Source: Bacteroidota bacterium
GTDB lineage: Bacteria > Bacteroidota > Bacteroidia > Bacteroidales > F082
Length of the DNA stretch: 64,000 nt
Direction of reading: 5' to 3'
Assembly (NCBI GenBank): GCA_014382445.1
Contig: JACNJS010000084.1
Span: forward strand, 64,089 to 128,088
The position numbers and the translations under genes were made by a program. Shown here in pieces: positions 28,756 to 38,209 of this stretch; the first letter of the stretch is position 1; the number at the start of each line of letters is the position of its first letter. The notes beneath the pieces were generated by a model, which was not told the origin of the DNA, did not search any database, and was given only the letters and a program-made list of their open reading frames with translations.

Positions 28756-29649
28756 TTATATTTTTTCAGCAATTCTAAGTTTAGCACTTCTGGCTCTGTT
28801 ATTATTTTCTATTTCTTTAGCATTCGGCACTATAGGCTTTCTGGTAATTGATTTAAAACTAATAATGGGGTTTCCATAAAAATCTTTTTCAACTGCACCC
28901 TTAAAATTTCCGGATTTAATGAAGTTCTTAACTATCCTGTCTTCTAACGAGTGATATGAAATAACAACCAACCTGCCTCCGGGCACTAATAATTCATCAG
29001 CCTGCCCAAGCAAGATTTTTAATGCCTTCATTTCATCATTTACTTCTATTCGCAAAGCCTGAAATACTTGTGCTAAAAATTTGTTTATTTTATGTTTTTG
29101 GAAGCATTTCTGTATGCAATTAATTAATTCTGCTGTTGTGTTGATGTTATTAAATTCGCGGGTTTCCATAATAGCTTTAGCAACACATTTGCTATTTTTT
29201 ATCTCACCATAATCCTTAAATAGTTGCTGCAAATCGTTTTCGGAATAAGTGTTTACGATATCAGCAGCTGATTTTTGCTGGTTAGTGCTCATTCGCATGT
29301 CCAATGGTGCATTAAACCGGGTTGAAAACCCCCGCTGGGGCACGTCAAATTGATGGGAAGATACTCCGAGGTCGGCCAGGATACCATTAACTTTTGATAC
29401 TTTATGAAGCCTTAGGAAGTTTTTTAAAAATTGGAAATTGTGATTTATTAAAACGAAGCGGTCATCACTTATGGTGTTTTTCAATGCGTCACTGTCCTGA
29501 TCAAAAGCTATTAACCTGCCATTATCAATCTTCTGCAAAATTGCTCTTGAATGTCCGCCCCCACCAAAAGTAACGTCAACATAGTTCCCATTTGGGATAA
29601 TGTTAAGTCCTTTAATGCTTTCATGCAATAGAACAGGATTGTGATACAT
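28756..29649 (-). CDS. rsmH: 16S rRNA (cytosine1402-N4)-methyltransferase RsmH
   Basis: 297 residues, SAM-dependent. It starts MYHNPVLLHESIKGL, has the SAM loop DVTFGGGGHS, GILADLGVSSHQFD and RGFSTRFNAPLDMRM, and ends with ISYHSLEDRIVKNFI and NNRARSAKLRIAEK. All are classic for RsmH (formerly MraW), which modifies C1402 of 16S rRNA. It lies 6 bases after mraZ and 2 bases before ftsL. Confidence 0.97.
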   Translation of the reverse strand: MYHNPVLLHESIKGLNIIPNGNYVDVTFGGGGHSRAILQKIDNGRLIAFDQDSDALKNTISDDRFVLINHNFQFLKNFLRLHKVSKVNGILADLGVSSHQFDVPQRGFSTRFNAPLDMRMSTNQQKSAADIVNTYSENDLQQLFKDYGEIKNSKCVAKAIMETREFNNINTTAELINCIQKCFQKHKINKFLAQVFQALRIEVNDEMKALKILLGQADELLVPGGRLVVISYHSLEDRIVKNFIKSGNFKGAVEKDFYGNPIISFKSITRKPIVPNAKEIENNNRARSAKLRIAEKI

Positions 29650-29655
29650 AGTTTT

Positions 29656-30114
29656 TTATTCAGTTTCAAACTCGCCCATAACTTCTTCTGCCAACTTGGC
29701 AAAGTCATCCGGATCATAGTCAACAGCATTTTCATATGCTGCTTTATCCCAGATCTCAATACGGTTTACGACTGATGTGAGTACAATTTCTTTTGTGATT
29801 CCGCTGTATAATATCAGGTCTTTTGGAATGAGTAACCTCCCTGTTCCATCCAAATCAACGGGCTTTACACCAGCCATAAACTTCGTTGCAAATTCTGCGT
29901 TCTTCTTCTTGAACATATTTAATCGGCTTACCATCTTCGATTCCTCCTGCCAGTGTTCTTTAGGGAAAAGCTCCAGACACTTTTTAAATATGCTTCGTTT
30001 GATCACCATACCTTGCTTCAGGGCATCACCTAATTGTGTTTTGTACTGCACAGGGAACATAAGTCTTCCCTTGGCATCCACTTTACACTCGTATGTTCCT
30101 AATACATTGATCAT
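29656..30114 (-). CDS. mraZ: Transcriptional regulator MraZ
   Basis: 152 residues with two SpoVT/AbrB-like repeats, each holding a DxxGR core: VDAKGRLMFP near 12-21 and VDLDGTGRLLIPK in the second half. MraZ forms rings and binds arrays of short direct repeats in front of its own operon; it usually represses dcw expression. The ATG at 30114 is 36 bases from an array of four 10-bp repeats that fits this role. First gene of the dcw run. Confidence 0.95.
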   Translation of the reverse strand: MINVLGTYECKVDAKGRLMFPVQYKTQLGDALKQGMVIKRSIFKKCLELFPKEHWQEESKMVSRLNMFKKKNAEFATKFMAGVKPVDLDGTGRLLIPKDLILYSGITKEIVLTSVVNRIEIWDKAAYENAVDYDPDDFAKLAEEVMGEFETE

Positions 30115-30150
30115 TCAAAAAACAGAATTATGGCGTAAATGTACTAACTA

Positions 30151-30190
30151 TTTACCACAATCTTACATAATTTACCACATTATACCACAT
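30151..30190 (-). promoter_or_regulatory. MraZ-type operator: four 10-bp direct repeats
   Basis: On the + strand the decamers are TTTACCACAA, TCTTACATAA, TTTACCACAT and TATACCACAT, in exact 10-base phase; on the coding strand three of the four carry TGTGGTA. MraZ from other phyla is known to bind TGGG-type pentamers repeated every 10 bases upstream of mraZ. The match of spacing, position and partner gene makes this the probable autoregulatory site; the second repeat (from the left) is degenerate. The rest of the 432-base stretch 30115-30546 is AT-rich and holds no gene; a TAAGTTTG (-7-like) at 30289-30296 on the minus strand is a possible promoter with a long leader. Confidence 0.72.
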
Positions 30191-30546
30191 TGTTTAAAAA
30201 AGGTTACGTTTTTAACAATTTAATTTTTTTGTTAGTTATGGTTATTTTCAGTAAATCAGTAAGATATAGCTTAGATATAAGGCAGTTACAAACTTATTAA
30301 CAAATGATAAATTGTAAAAATTGTTAATAAGTCGAATAGCTAATAATCAGCATTGTTTTCTTTTAGTTTATATAGATACATGTGAGTAATAATCGTTTTT
30401 GCAGGATTATTAACAAGGAATAAGCTCAAATATTTTTTCAGAACACTTTCATCTCGCAACTTTATTAGTCGATCAATATTTTTTTAAAGGAAGGATCAAT
30501 GTTGTTGGAATGTAGTCTTTTTCCCAAAATCTAATTTCTCAAGTGC

Positions 30547-33237
30547 CTAAAAATCTCTGAAATCTTTTTTCTTGTTAAGTTTTAAATCCTGAAGGATTGA
30601 GGCTTTTACATTTATTGAGAAATTCCAACTTTGCCTTACCCCAAGTGGTATCCAGCTGAAACGCATTTCCCAGCAATGCAAATCGCGATATAAATTAATT
30701 GATGTATATGAGAGTTTGTTGCTCGTAAAATCCCAACCTGAATTAAACGTGAATTTCCACTTCGGCGTAATATTTACCTGCCCCGAAAAAGAAAGCGTTT
30801 GAACAATTGTTTCCTGTGGGACTCTCATAAAGTTGATATAATCGAGATTATTTGTATAGGTAAAATTGTAATTAAAATTTATCGACCAGGGGATGGCCCA
30901 ATCAACATAATCATCAGGGTTATTTTCAATTTCATCCATTTCATTTTCATCGGCATTTTTGGGGTTTTCTTTCTTTTTAAAATCTTTGTCGGCAAGTTTA
31001 AAACCAAAACTCAACCGCCATGAAGTATTATCGAGCCTGAGCAGTCTGCGATTAACATCCCACTCATACTTATTTATACGTACACCTGCTGAGTCGGTGG
31101 CATACGGATCCCATACTGAACCATATTGAACATTAAAATTTTTCCAAAGTGTTGTCCTCCCCGACATAGTTATCATCGACATATTCATTGAGTCCTTCGA
31201 CAAGTCGTAATTGCCTGAGATGCTGAAACTTTCAACAAGCTTAATTTTCTTTACTCCTGTAATAGTATCTTTTTTTGATGCCACTTTTATCTCAAGGTTA
31301 TTTCCAAGAGAGAAACCAACTCTTCCCGATTGTTGTCCTGGTGGCGATCCGTAAAGACTCCCTTCAAAATGTGAATAAGTGACTTCATTATCGTTACCGT
31401 CAATGTAGGTTCCGTAATAGCCGAATTTTTCATCACTAAAATCTGGTGTATACGAAAAATTAATACTTGGTGTTAATACATGTCTTATTGCCCTAACCGG
31501 CCCTTTTTTAAAAGCGACCATCCCAAAAAGTTTCGTCGAAAGAGAGGTATTAAAACTAAAATCATATGCATTTCTAAACCCGGGAACAGTATCTATTCTT
31601 ACTCCGGGAGCTAATGTATCGCCCCCAACTACGGTGGTGTCATTTTCCCAGAATTTCCTGATACTTAGGCCATACATTCTGTCGGTTAAATTTACAGAAT
31701 TGCTTAAAGTAAAATATTTTAACACTTTCATTGGCAAACTAACAGGAACTTTATGAACGGCTCCATATTGCATTTTTTGCTCAAGCGTTACCATGTCGAA
31801 AAGAACGGAATCAGCTGTACTGATATTGTTTTTTGCGTTCATTGTATATGAAACGCTCAATTCATCATAAAATCGTCTTTTATTACTAAGCCCCTTTAAT
31901 GGATAAAATCTGTTAACAGTAAAAGTCATTTCCGGAAGGCTTACATCCACAATATGTGTTTTTGTGTTTTGGCGATGGCTGGCATTAAGTGTGAGGAAAT
32001 ATTTACCGGCCCAATTTTTTTGATATGCAACACTCGATTGAAATTCGTTTGACAGAAAGTCTTCGGTTGAAACAACATTGTATTTAACATAGTTACCGCT
32101 TACAATGTTAACATCAGCCGAAAAAGTACTGTTTGGTCGCGCTTTAGGATCCTGCCTGTGCGACCATCTGATTTTAAAATCAGTGCTTTTAGAGTAGTCG
32201 GGTGCATCTTTTGTGCCTACAATATTTGTTGCATAACCTAAGCTTATATCACCACTAAATTTATATCGTTTTTTATATCTGAATCGAGGTTTAACAGCCC
32301 ATCCTCCTCGTGAGTATATATCACCAAGAAGCTCAACATCCATATATTCGTTAATAGCCCAGTAATAACCTCCATTTTCAAGATAAAACCCTCTATTAGT
32401 GTATTCACCATAAGTTGGTATCACTATTCCTGATGTTTGACCCATTTTATTAGGAAAGAAACCAAATGGAAGACCCAAAGGGGTCGGCATTCCCTCAATT
32501 TCCATGTATACCGGTCCGGTTACAATCTTTGAGTCGGGGATAACGCGCGACTTTTTAAATTTAAACCCAAAATGTGGATTTTCTTCGAGGCTACACGTTG
32601 TATAGGTGCCATGAAGGATATTAACAGTATTATCACTGAGTTTTTTCACCGTTTCGCCATGTAAGTATCCATTGCCATCCTCGGTTAGTACGCTGGTTAT
32701 CAATCCCCTTTTGGAGTCAAAGTTGTAAGTCATGGTTTTCGACTTAAAGGTTTGCCCTTCCTGTGTAAATTCAGGCGATCCTATAGTTTTTCCGGTAGAA
32801 TCGTTGATGCCAGAAGCAAAAACAGTATTAGTGTTTAGGTCAACTTCAATGTAGTTGGCTTTGAGAGTTATATCCTCGTAGTTAATAGTAGCCTCTCCAA
32901 ACAGGTATATTTTTCTTTTGACGAAATCCTGAACAATAGAGTCTTTGGCAAATCTTTCAACTTTGGCATTAATTCTGGTGCGTCCTAAATTTTCATCAAT
33001 AACGGTATCGCCCGATATACTTGTTGTTATTATAGTGTCGCTAATTATAGTATCATAGTATATTAATGTGTCGCCAGGTATATGTGCAAGTGAATCAACG
33101 GTGAGTTGAATTAATGTATCAGGCGGTGGATTAAAAATAGTATGTTTTGCACCGGCATTTAGAACTAACGGAATAAAGCAAATAAACAACAACCAAAGCC
33201 TTGTTAATAATTTGATGGTAGAATTATTTGTTAGCAA
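30547..33237 (-). CDS. lptD: LPS assembly outer-membrane protein LptD-like
   Basis: 896 residues: signal peptide (about 1-28, LWLLFICFIPLVLNAGA), a periplasmic OstA-like beta-jellyroll (about 95-230; IYLFGEATINYEDITLKAN, then FDSKRGLI), and a large C-terminal barrel of about 600 residues ending in SINVKASILQ. This is the architecture of LptD, which inserts LPS in the outer leaflet. Start: no ATG is available; a stop lies 7 codons upstream, so the TTG at 33237 is the likely start. lptC lies about 1.7 kb away in the same direction, supporting the call. Confidence 0.88.
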   Translation of the reverse strand: MLTNNSTIKLLTRLWLLFICFIPLVLNAGAKHTIFNPPPDTLIQLTVDSLAHIPGDTLIYYDTIISDTIITTSISGDTVIDENLGRTRINAKVERFAKDSIVQDFVKRKIYLFGEATINYEDITLKANYIEVDLNTNTVFASGINDSTGKTIGSPEFTQEGQTFKSKTMTYNFDSKRGLITSVLTEDGNGYLHGETVKKLSDNTVNILHGTYTTCSLEENPHFGFKFKKSRVIPDSKIVTGPVYMEIEGMPTPLGLPFGFFPNKMGQTSGIVIPTYGEYTNRGFYLENGGYYWAINEYMDVELLGDIYSRGGWAVKPRFRYKKRYKFSGDISLGYATNIVGTKDAPDYSKSTDFKIRWSHRQDPKARPNSTFSADVNIVSGNYVKYNVVSTEDFLSNEFQSSVAYQKNWAGKYFLTLNASHRQNTKTHIVDVSLPEMTFTVNRFYPLKGLSNKRRFYDELSVSYTMNAKNNISTADSVLFDMVTLEQKMQYGAVHKVPVSLPMKVLKYFTLSNSVNLTDRMYGLSIRKFWENDTTVVGGDTLAPGVRIDTVPGFRNAYDFSFNTSLSTKLFGMVAFKKGPVRAIRHVLTPSINFSYTPDFSDEKFGYYGTYIDGNDNEVTYSHFEGSLYGSPPGQQSGRVGFSLGNNLEIKVASKKDTITGVKKIKLVESFSISGNYDLSKDSMNMSMITMSGRTTLWKNFNVQYGSVWDPYATDSAGVRINKYEWDVNRRLLRLDNTSWRLSFGFKLADKDFKKKENPKNADENEMDEIENNPDDYVDWAIPWSINFNYNFTYTNNLDYINFMRVPQETIVQTLSFSGQVNITPKWKFTFNSGWDFTSNKLSYTSINLYRDLHCWEMRFSWIPLGVRQSWNFSINVKASILQDLKLNKKKDFRDF

Positions 33238-33280
33238 AATTGCCTGATTTACTTTCTAATTAAAAAACTTTATTATTATG

Positions 33281-33288
33281 CAAATATA
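33281..33288 (-). promoter_or_regulatory. Candidate -7 box for lptD
   Basis: Minus-strand TATATTTG, a full TAnnTTTG match, about 44 bases ahead of the TTG start of lptD. No clear -33 TTG at normal spacing. Confidence 0.4.
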
Positions 33289-33389
33289 ATTCCAAAAACA
33301 AGAAGGATAACAGCTATATAAAATTTCTGGTTTAAGTATATTTTGATAACTTGCAGATTAAAGGTGTAACGATAACAAGTACAAACTTA

Positions 33390-34661
33390 TTATTTACCCT
33401 TAACTTCCATCTTAACCTCAATGAGGCGGTTAGCGTTTGCTTTTAGTATAGTAAACAAATATGGCCCTACAATTATTTTTTGATTGATAGCAGGTATGCT
33501 ACTGTAGTTATGGATAATAAACCCTGCAAGTGTTTCATAATCATCGAGTACGGGTATATCGAATTTATATTTTTCGTTTAAATAATCGATTTCCAAACGT
33601 GCTGAAAAAATAAAAATGTTTTGAGAAATTTGTTTCTCCACTTCTTCATCCTTATCGTGTTCATCTTCAATTTCGCCAAATATTTCCTCAATAACATCCT
33701 CCATTGTAACAATTCCTGAAGTACCTCCAAACTCATCGAGTACGACTGCAAGACCTCTATGGTTTTCAATAAAGTTCTTTAACAGATCTTTAGCTGAGGC
33801 TGTTTCCGGGTAATGATCAACTTTCCGAATAATATCAATAATTGATTTAGGATTCGTAAACAAATCAAACACATGAATGTAACCAACTATTTGGTCGATT
33901 GAATCTTCATAAATAAGTATTTTGGAGTGACCGGTTTCCATCAACAGTTCACGGAATTCATCTATATCCTTGTTAATTTCAAGAGCTTTAATTTCAGTAC
34001 GTGGCACCATGCATTCGCGGAGCTTAACATGCTTAAACTCAATTGCATTTTGAATCATCTGGATTTCCTGGTTGATTTCTTCCCTTGTTTCATTTCCACG
34101 CAGAGAACCCTTAACATACTCGTCAAGATCGATGGCGCTAAATGAATATGAATCGCTTGCCAGTTTTATCCTGAAAATACTCTTAAGAATTATTTCTGAA
34201 ATACCAATATACAGCAATATCAATGGGTAAAAGGCATAATAAAATATCCAAACGGGCATGGCAAAAGCTTTGAGTATAGCATTCGGATTTATTCTGAACA
34301 AAACTTTTGGAATAAACTCGGCCACAACCAGGATTAACAGAGTTGATATAATGGTTTGGATTAGTAAAATTATATATTCAGAAGCTAAAAAGGCAGGCAG
34401 CATATAAACAATTACGGGCTCAAGTAAATTTGCTGTTGCAATACCGTACATAACAAGGGCTATATTATTCCCAAGCAGCAGGGCTCCAATAAATCGAGAA
34501 GGGTTATTATAAAACGCTGAAAGTATGCGAGCAGGAATAACTTTTCGCTTGAAATCAAGTTCCTGGATAAGCCTGTTCGAGCTTACAAATGCAATTTCCA
34601 TCCCTGAAAAGAAACCGGAAAGAAGTAGCGTAATTATTATTATCAGCCCGTTAATATTCAT
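33390..34661 (-). CDS. CNNM/HlyC-CorC family membrane protein (GldE-like)
   Basis: 423 residues. N-terminal DUF21/CNNM membrane domain (about 1-190, four hydrophobic segments; LLLSGFFSGMEIAFVSSNR), a CBS pair (about 205-325; MVPRTEIKAL, then VVLDEFGGTSGIVTMEDVIEEIFGEI split by a short loop) and a C-terminal CorC_HlyC domain (about 345-423). Members transport or sense divalent cations such as Mg2+ or Co2+; the Bacteroidota branch includes GldE, linked to gliding and T9SS function in flavobacteria. Which of these applies is not decided by sequence. It lies between lptD and lptC, an order common in this phylum. Confidence 0.85.
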   Translation of the reverse strand: MNINGLIIIITLLLSGFFSGMEIAFVSSNRLIQELDFKRKVIPARILSAFYNNPSRFIGALLLGNNIALVMYGIATANLLEPVIVYMLPAFLASEYIILLIQTIISTLLILVVAEFIPKVLFRINPNAILKAFAMPVWIFYYAFYPLILLYIGISEIILKSIFRIKLASDSYSFSAIDLDEYVKGSLRGNETREEINQEIQMIQNAIEFKHVKLRECMVPRTEIKALEINKDIDEFRELLMETGHSKILIYEDSIDQIVGYIHVFDLFTNPKSIIDIIRKVDHYPETASAKDLLKNFIENHRGLAVVLDEFGGTSGIVTMEDVIEEIFGEIEDEHDKDEEVEKQISQNIFIFSARLEIDYLNEKYKFDIPVLDDYETLAGFIIHNYSSIPAINQKIIVGPYLFTILKANANRLIEVKMEVKGK

Positions 34662-34700
34662 GTTTTATGAAAGTGGCAAAAGTAGTAATAAAATGAGTAC

Positions 34701-34913
34701 TTGGAGTGACTAAAGTTTGGAGTGACTAAAGTTTTGAACTACAAACCCGAGGGCAGAGTTATTACACAAAGAGCCACGGAGAAGTCTCAAAGGTTTCCAC
34801 AAAGAAAGAACACATATTATAATTGTAAAAGTACCGTAACTCTTAATTACCTGACAAAAGATTAACATTTTATATTTTTTGGTAAAATATTTTAACTCTA
34901 ATCACTCCAAACT
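34701..34913. repeat. Intergenic repeat element with inverted ends
   Basis: Two perfect tandem copies of TTGGAGTGACTAAAGT lie at 34701-34716 and 34717-34732. The opposite end carries AATCACTCCAAACT at 34900-34913, the near-exact reverse complement (13 of 14) of the unit. Between them is a CACAAAG-rich stretch (34774-34820) related to the one near 2919. The whole 261-base gap holds no gene. It looks like a small repeated intergenic element rather than an IS: no coding frame for a transposase. Confidence 0.55.
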
Positions 34914-34922
34914 TCAGCCACT

Positions 34923-35495
34923 TTATTCCGAGCGGGTTAAAGTATCGTCTTCAAGCTCAAATTCACCCTTAACATTATAAATTTCATGGGTTGTAAAGGA
35001 TTCATTAGCCCACATGCTATCGCCAAAAATTGTTTTGTCGGGCATAATTAATTTAACAAAAGTGTTTGATTTTATCAATTTTTTTCTTTGATCCCAGGTG
35101 AGGTTTTCGGTGTAAAGGTTCTCATTGGTTTCAAAATTTTTTACTATAACATCATTACGTGCTAACATGAATTTTCGCTTCTCATACGAAATACCATAAT
35201 TTGCTTTTATGAATGATGTTTCTTTTCCACTGTTATCGAAAAACGTGATTTCAAACCCCTGGGGAAATTCGTCATAAGGATCTTGACCACTAAACCGTTT
35301 CATTAGCGGGCTTACCATTTTAATTTGCACATAGCCCGAATCGAATCTTTCGTAAACTATGTCATAGGTAGAAACGGTTGCCATAGTATCATCTTCCTGG
35401 GTTATTTCAATTATTCTCGAAATAGGATTTTCACATGAAAAAAGTATCATCGATATTAATGACATAATGATGCTTTTTTTCACATAGGAAAACAT
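34923..35495 (-). CDS. lptC: LPS export periplasmic lipoprotein LptC
   Basis: 190 residues. A short signal with lipobox ILFSC (Cys21) predicts a lipoprotein, unlike the TM-anchored LptC of E. coli but as in other Bacteroidota. The OstA-like jellyroll follows: IVYERFDSGYVQIKMVSPLMKRF, then ITFFDNSGKETSFIKANYG and VIVKNFETNENLYTENLTWD, the typical alternating beta-strand phrasing. It would pass LPS from LptB2FG to LptA-like/LptD parts. 17 bases separate it from the TPR gene upstream. Confidence 0.87.
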   Translation of the reverse strand: MFSYVKKSIIMSLISMILFSCENPISRIIEITQEDDTMATVSTYDIVYERFDSGYVQIKMVSPLMKRFSGQDPYDEFPQGFEITFFDNSGKETSFIKANYGISYEKRKFMLARNDVIVKNFETNENLYTENLTWDQRKKLIKSNTFVKLIMPDKTIFGDSMWANESFTTHEIYNVKGEFELEDDTLTRSE

Positions 35496-35512
35496 ATATT
35501 TTTCTCTAATAA

Positions 35513-36907
35513 TTATTTTGCAGGTCTTACTGTTGTGCTTTCGTTAATCCAGCAGCCAACCTCGTATTTGTCGCCATCGTTTATGTTATGAAAAAATAAC
35601 AACTCGGTAGAAGGAAAATATTTCTGATACGAGCTAATTCTATTTGCCATCGATTCGGCAAGATCAGGTTCAACGGAACTTGCTTTTTTGTATTTATCAA
35701 CCGCAGCCCAGTATGCCACTTTTTCGGTAAGCTCATCGTTTCCGCAATCTTTGGCGCTTGCAGCATACATGTCGCCGATAATGATATATGGTTTACCTGC
35801 CAACGGGTTCATTTTAGCAGCCTTAAGGGCGGTGGCCCTCGCTTTCTCAAATTTATTTAGTGATTGGTAATCTTCGGCAAGGAAAATTAATGCTTTATAT
35901 GCCCACTCTTCATTTTCCATTTTACATGCTTGCTCAAGATAAGCTACAGCTTCATTATATTTCTGATCCTTAAGCATCATTTTGCCGATCAAATATGCCG
36001 ACTCCGGCGAGGGGTCGAGTTTGTAGAGACTAACAGTGGCTTTAAAATAAAGTGGTGAATCAATGCAGTTTTTTTTGTCGAGTAACTTTGTGATTTTCTT
36101 TAATAGTTCAATATTTTCAGAATTGGAATTATATTTTATTTGATATATTCTAACCAAATCGTTACAGTTTGCAAATGGTTCAAAAGTATTTTCAATGTTC
36201 CCTTTAATGTTATTGTATTCTTCAGCATCTTTTGCTTTACCTGCTTTTTCATACTTAAAAATATTTGCATCAACATAATCACTAATCATGTCATAAGCGT
36301 CAACAACTGCAGCTGTATCAATATCTCCTTTTTGAGCCATTTTTGTAATCGACCTGAAGTAGTATATATAAACAGGGCCACTTGCATCTTCTTTATCAAG
36401 TTCAATTGATCTGCCAAGTATATTATACGCTTCCAAATAATTTTTGGCCGGGTCGAATAGATAATAATCAACACCTTTTCTCCCCAAAATAGTACCTTCC
36501 TGTGGTTTTTTAGTTATATAATGAAGTGGGAAATATTGTATGCGTTGGTCGTAAACCAGCATTAACGAATCAATTAGTTTTTCTTTAACAGAAGGATTTT
36601 TCGCTTTTTTAATTTTGTAGTCAATCATTTTTACACCATCAACATATATGTTTTCAGTTGATCTCGGGCAGTTATTAAAAACCCACCTCCACGATTTAAG
36701 CGCATCGTTTAACGAGCTGTTTTTGTAACCGCTTTGTTTCCATTGTTTATAAAACTCTCTGTATAAAGAAATATTCATTACACACGTTGCACTATCTTTT
36801 CCGTATTTTGAACCATTATCTTGGGGTTTAATCACTTCATCAGGTAGTGAAGCAAACGACATCAGGCCGATTACAATGCTTAGTGCCATTATTAGTGCTT
36901 TTTTCAT
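35513..36907 (-). CDS. Periplasmic tetratricopeptide-repeat protein
   Basis: 464 residues with a signal peptide (about 1-19, ALIMALSIVIGLMSFAS). At least three TPR-like units are visible toward the C-terminus (AYLIGKMMLKDQKYNEAVAY, then YKALIFLAEDYQSLNKFEKA and following). The protein likely serves as a periplasmic scaffold. Genes of this kind stand between an outer-membrane barrel and lptC in many Bacteroidota, hinting at a role in envelope assembly, but no exact function is established. 21 bases from the barrel gene. Confidence 0.7.
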   Translation of the reverse strand: MKKALIMALSIVIGLMSFASLPDEVIKPQDNGSKYGKDSATCVMNISLYREFYKQWKQSGYKNSSLNDALKSWRWVFNNCPRSTENIYVDGVKMIDYKIKKAKNPSVKEKLIDSLMLVYDQRIQYFPLHYITKKPQEGTILGRKGVDYYLFDPAKNYLEAYNILGRSIELDKEDASGPVYIYYFRSITKMAQKGDIDTAAVVDAYDMISDYVDANIFKYEKAGKAKDAEEYNNIKGNIENTFEPFANCNDLVRIYQIKYNSNSENIELLKKITKLLDKKNCIDSPLYFKATVSLYKLDPSPESAYLIGKMMLKDQKYNEAVAYLEQACKMENEEWAYKALIFLAEDYQSLNKFEKARATALKAAKMNPLAGKPYIIIGDMYAASAKDCGNDELTEKVAYWAAVDKYKKASSVEPDLAESMANRISSYQKYFPSTELLFFHNINDGDKYEVGCWINESTTVRPAK

Positions 36908-36928
36908 AAAACTACTCTTCGTTAATTA

Positions 36929-38209
36929 TTATTTGTATTTACGTTTGTGGAACCAGTGTTCCTGTATTGAAATCCCCAGTAAAAAGTTTGCAAAATTTTC
37001 CTGGATTAAATTATTATCCGTTGTTCCTCTTCGGCCGATTTCAATTCCGATATCAATCCCTGTTTTCGACTTCATCATAGGAAACCCAATTCCAAAACTT
37101 ATGCCAAACTCATTAATTTGTGTTCCGTTGAAGTTTAAGTAAGATTGATTATACCTTATACCAGCACGGTATGTAAGTCGTTTGAACAAAGATGAAATAG
37201 TTGAATGTGTGGGAGTAAACTCTCCTCCAACACTTATGCGCCATGAGTTTGAAAGTGTATCGGCAACATTAAATACGCTGAATTCCTCCCAATTTTGCCA
37301 TTCAAAATCAGCACCAACAAGCCACTTGCCTTCCTTTTTTACAGCTAAGCCTAACCCTAATCGTTGAGGAACTACAATTGAACCTTTTTCGTCAGGGATA
37401 TATTCAATCGTGTCTTTTACGTTTTCAATTTCCTGATTAAATCCCCCTGTAAGTGTTTTCGATAAGTAGGTACGCTTTGCGCTCATATTGAACTTGTTTG
37501 CGTAAGTAATTCCAAAAGTAACCTTAGTTGTATTGGTTAATTTGAGGTCGTATTGAAGACCATAATCGAACATGAAATCTCCTCCATGTATAGTGCTTTC
37601 AACCTTTGTACCAAAGATAAAAACAGAATCGGGATAATATATCATACTCGACCTTGAAGATTGTCCGAAAAGATATGTTGCATCAACACCTACCCTCAGG
37701 TTTTTCGTAAGATTAAATCCATTTCCGAAAAACACCTGGTTTAGTCCACCGTTACCTGTAAAAGAATGTACAGCATCACTAAAATCGGGGACTTCAGCAG
37801 TAACCTCAACATTATAACCTATTTTACTATATGGCATAACTCCAATACCGGCCCGCCACCAACGGGTAATAGGAAAACCTACTAAAATATAACTCAGGGT
37901 TCCATCATAACCGTTTTCGGATAATTGAGTGGTTTGTAAGTTTGTTATGTTACCCATAACACCAATTTCAAATAAAAATGATGCTGAATCTAACGAGCCA
38001 TACGATGCCGGATTTGCAGGGTTAAGAGCAGTGGGGTCGTGAATTCCTATTGAAAGGCCTCCCATACTCATGGTTGCAGTGTTAAGGTTTTCGCCATAAA
38101 GCTGCCCGAGTCCATAGCGTGAATATGGTGAATTAATACCTGTTTGAGCATAAATACCAGTGCTCATTACAGTTAAAATCAATAATATATGTATTTTAGT
38201 TACTCTCAT
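36929..38209 (-). CDS. Outer-membrane beta-barrel protein (FadL/OmpP1-like)
   Basis: 426 residues from the ATG at 38209 (MRVTKIHILLILTVMSTGIYAQ), which gives a good signal peptide cut after YAQ; a TTG 9 bases upstream is less likely. The mature start GINSPYSRYGLGQLYGENLNTATMSMGG resembles the N-termini of OmpP1/FadL/TodX-like and PorQ/PorV-like barrels of Bacteroidota, followed by alternating aromatic strands through the C-terminus (GIRYNQSYLNFNGTQINEFG). Function unknown. It overlaps coaX by 14 bases, so it is in the same transcript. Confidence 0.7.
   Translation of the reverse strand: MRVTKIHILLILTVMSTGIYAQTGINSPYSRYGLGQLYGENLNTATMSMGGLSIGIHDPTALNPANPASYGSLDSASFLFEIGVMGNITNLQTTQLSENGYDGTLSYILVGFPITRWWRAGIGVMPYSKIGYNVEVTAEVPDFSDAVHSFTGNGGLNQVFFGNGFNLTKNLRVGVDATYLFGQSSRSSMIYYPDSVFIFGTKVESTIHGGDFMFDYGLQYDLKLTNTTKVTFGITYANKFNMSAKRTYLSKTLTGGFNQEIENVKDTIEYIPDEKGSIVVPQRLGLGLAVKKEGKWLVGADFEWQNWEEFSVFNVADTLSNSWRISVGGEFTPTHSTISSLFKRLTYRAGIRYNQSYLNFNGTQINEFGISFGIGFPMMKSKTGIDIGIEIGRRGTTDNNLIQENFANFLLGISIQEHWFHKRKYK

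Noticed and set aside
30151-30190. DnaA-box-like words (TTTACCACA, TATACCACA) as a replication origin
   Set aside because: The strict 10-base phasing and the place in front of mraZ fit an MraZ operator; the words do not match TTATNCACA and no dnaA/dnaN or parAB genes are near.
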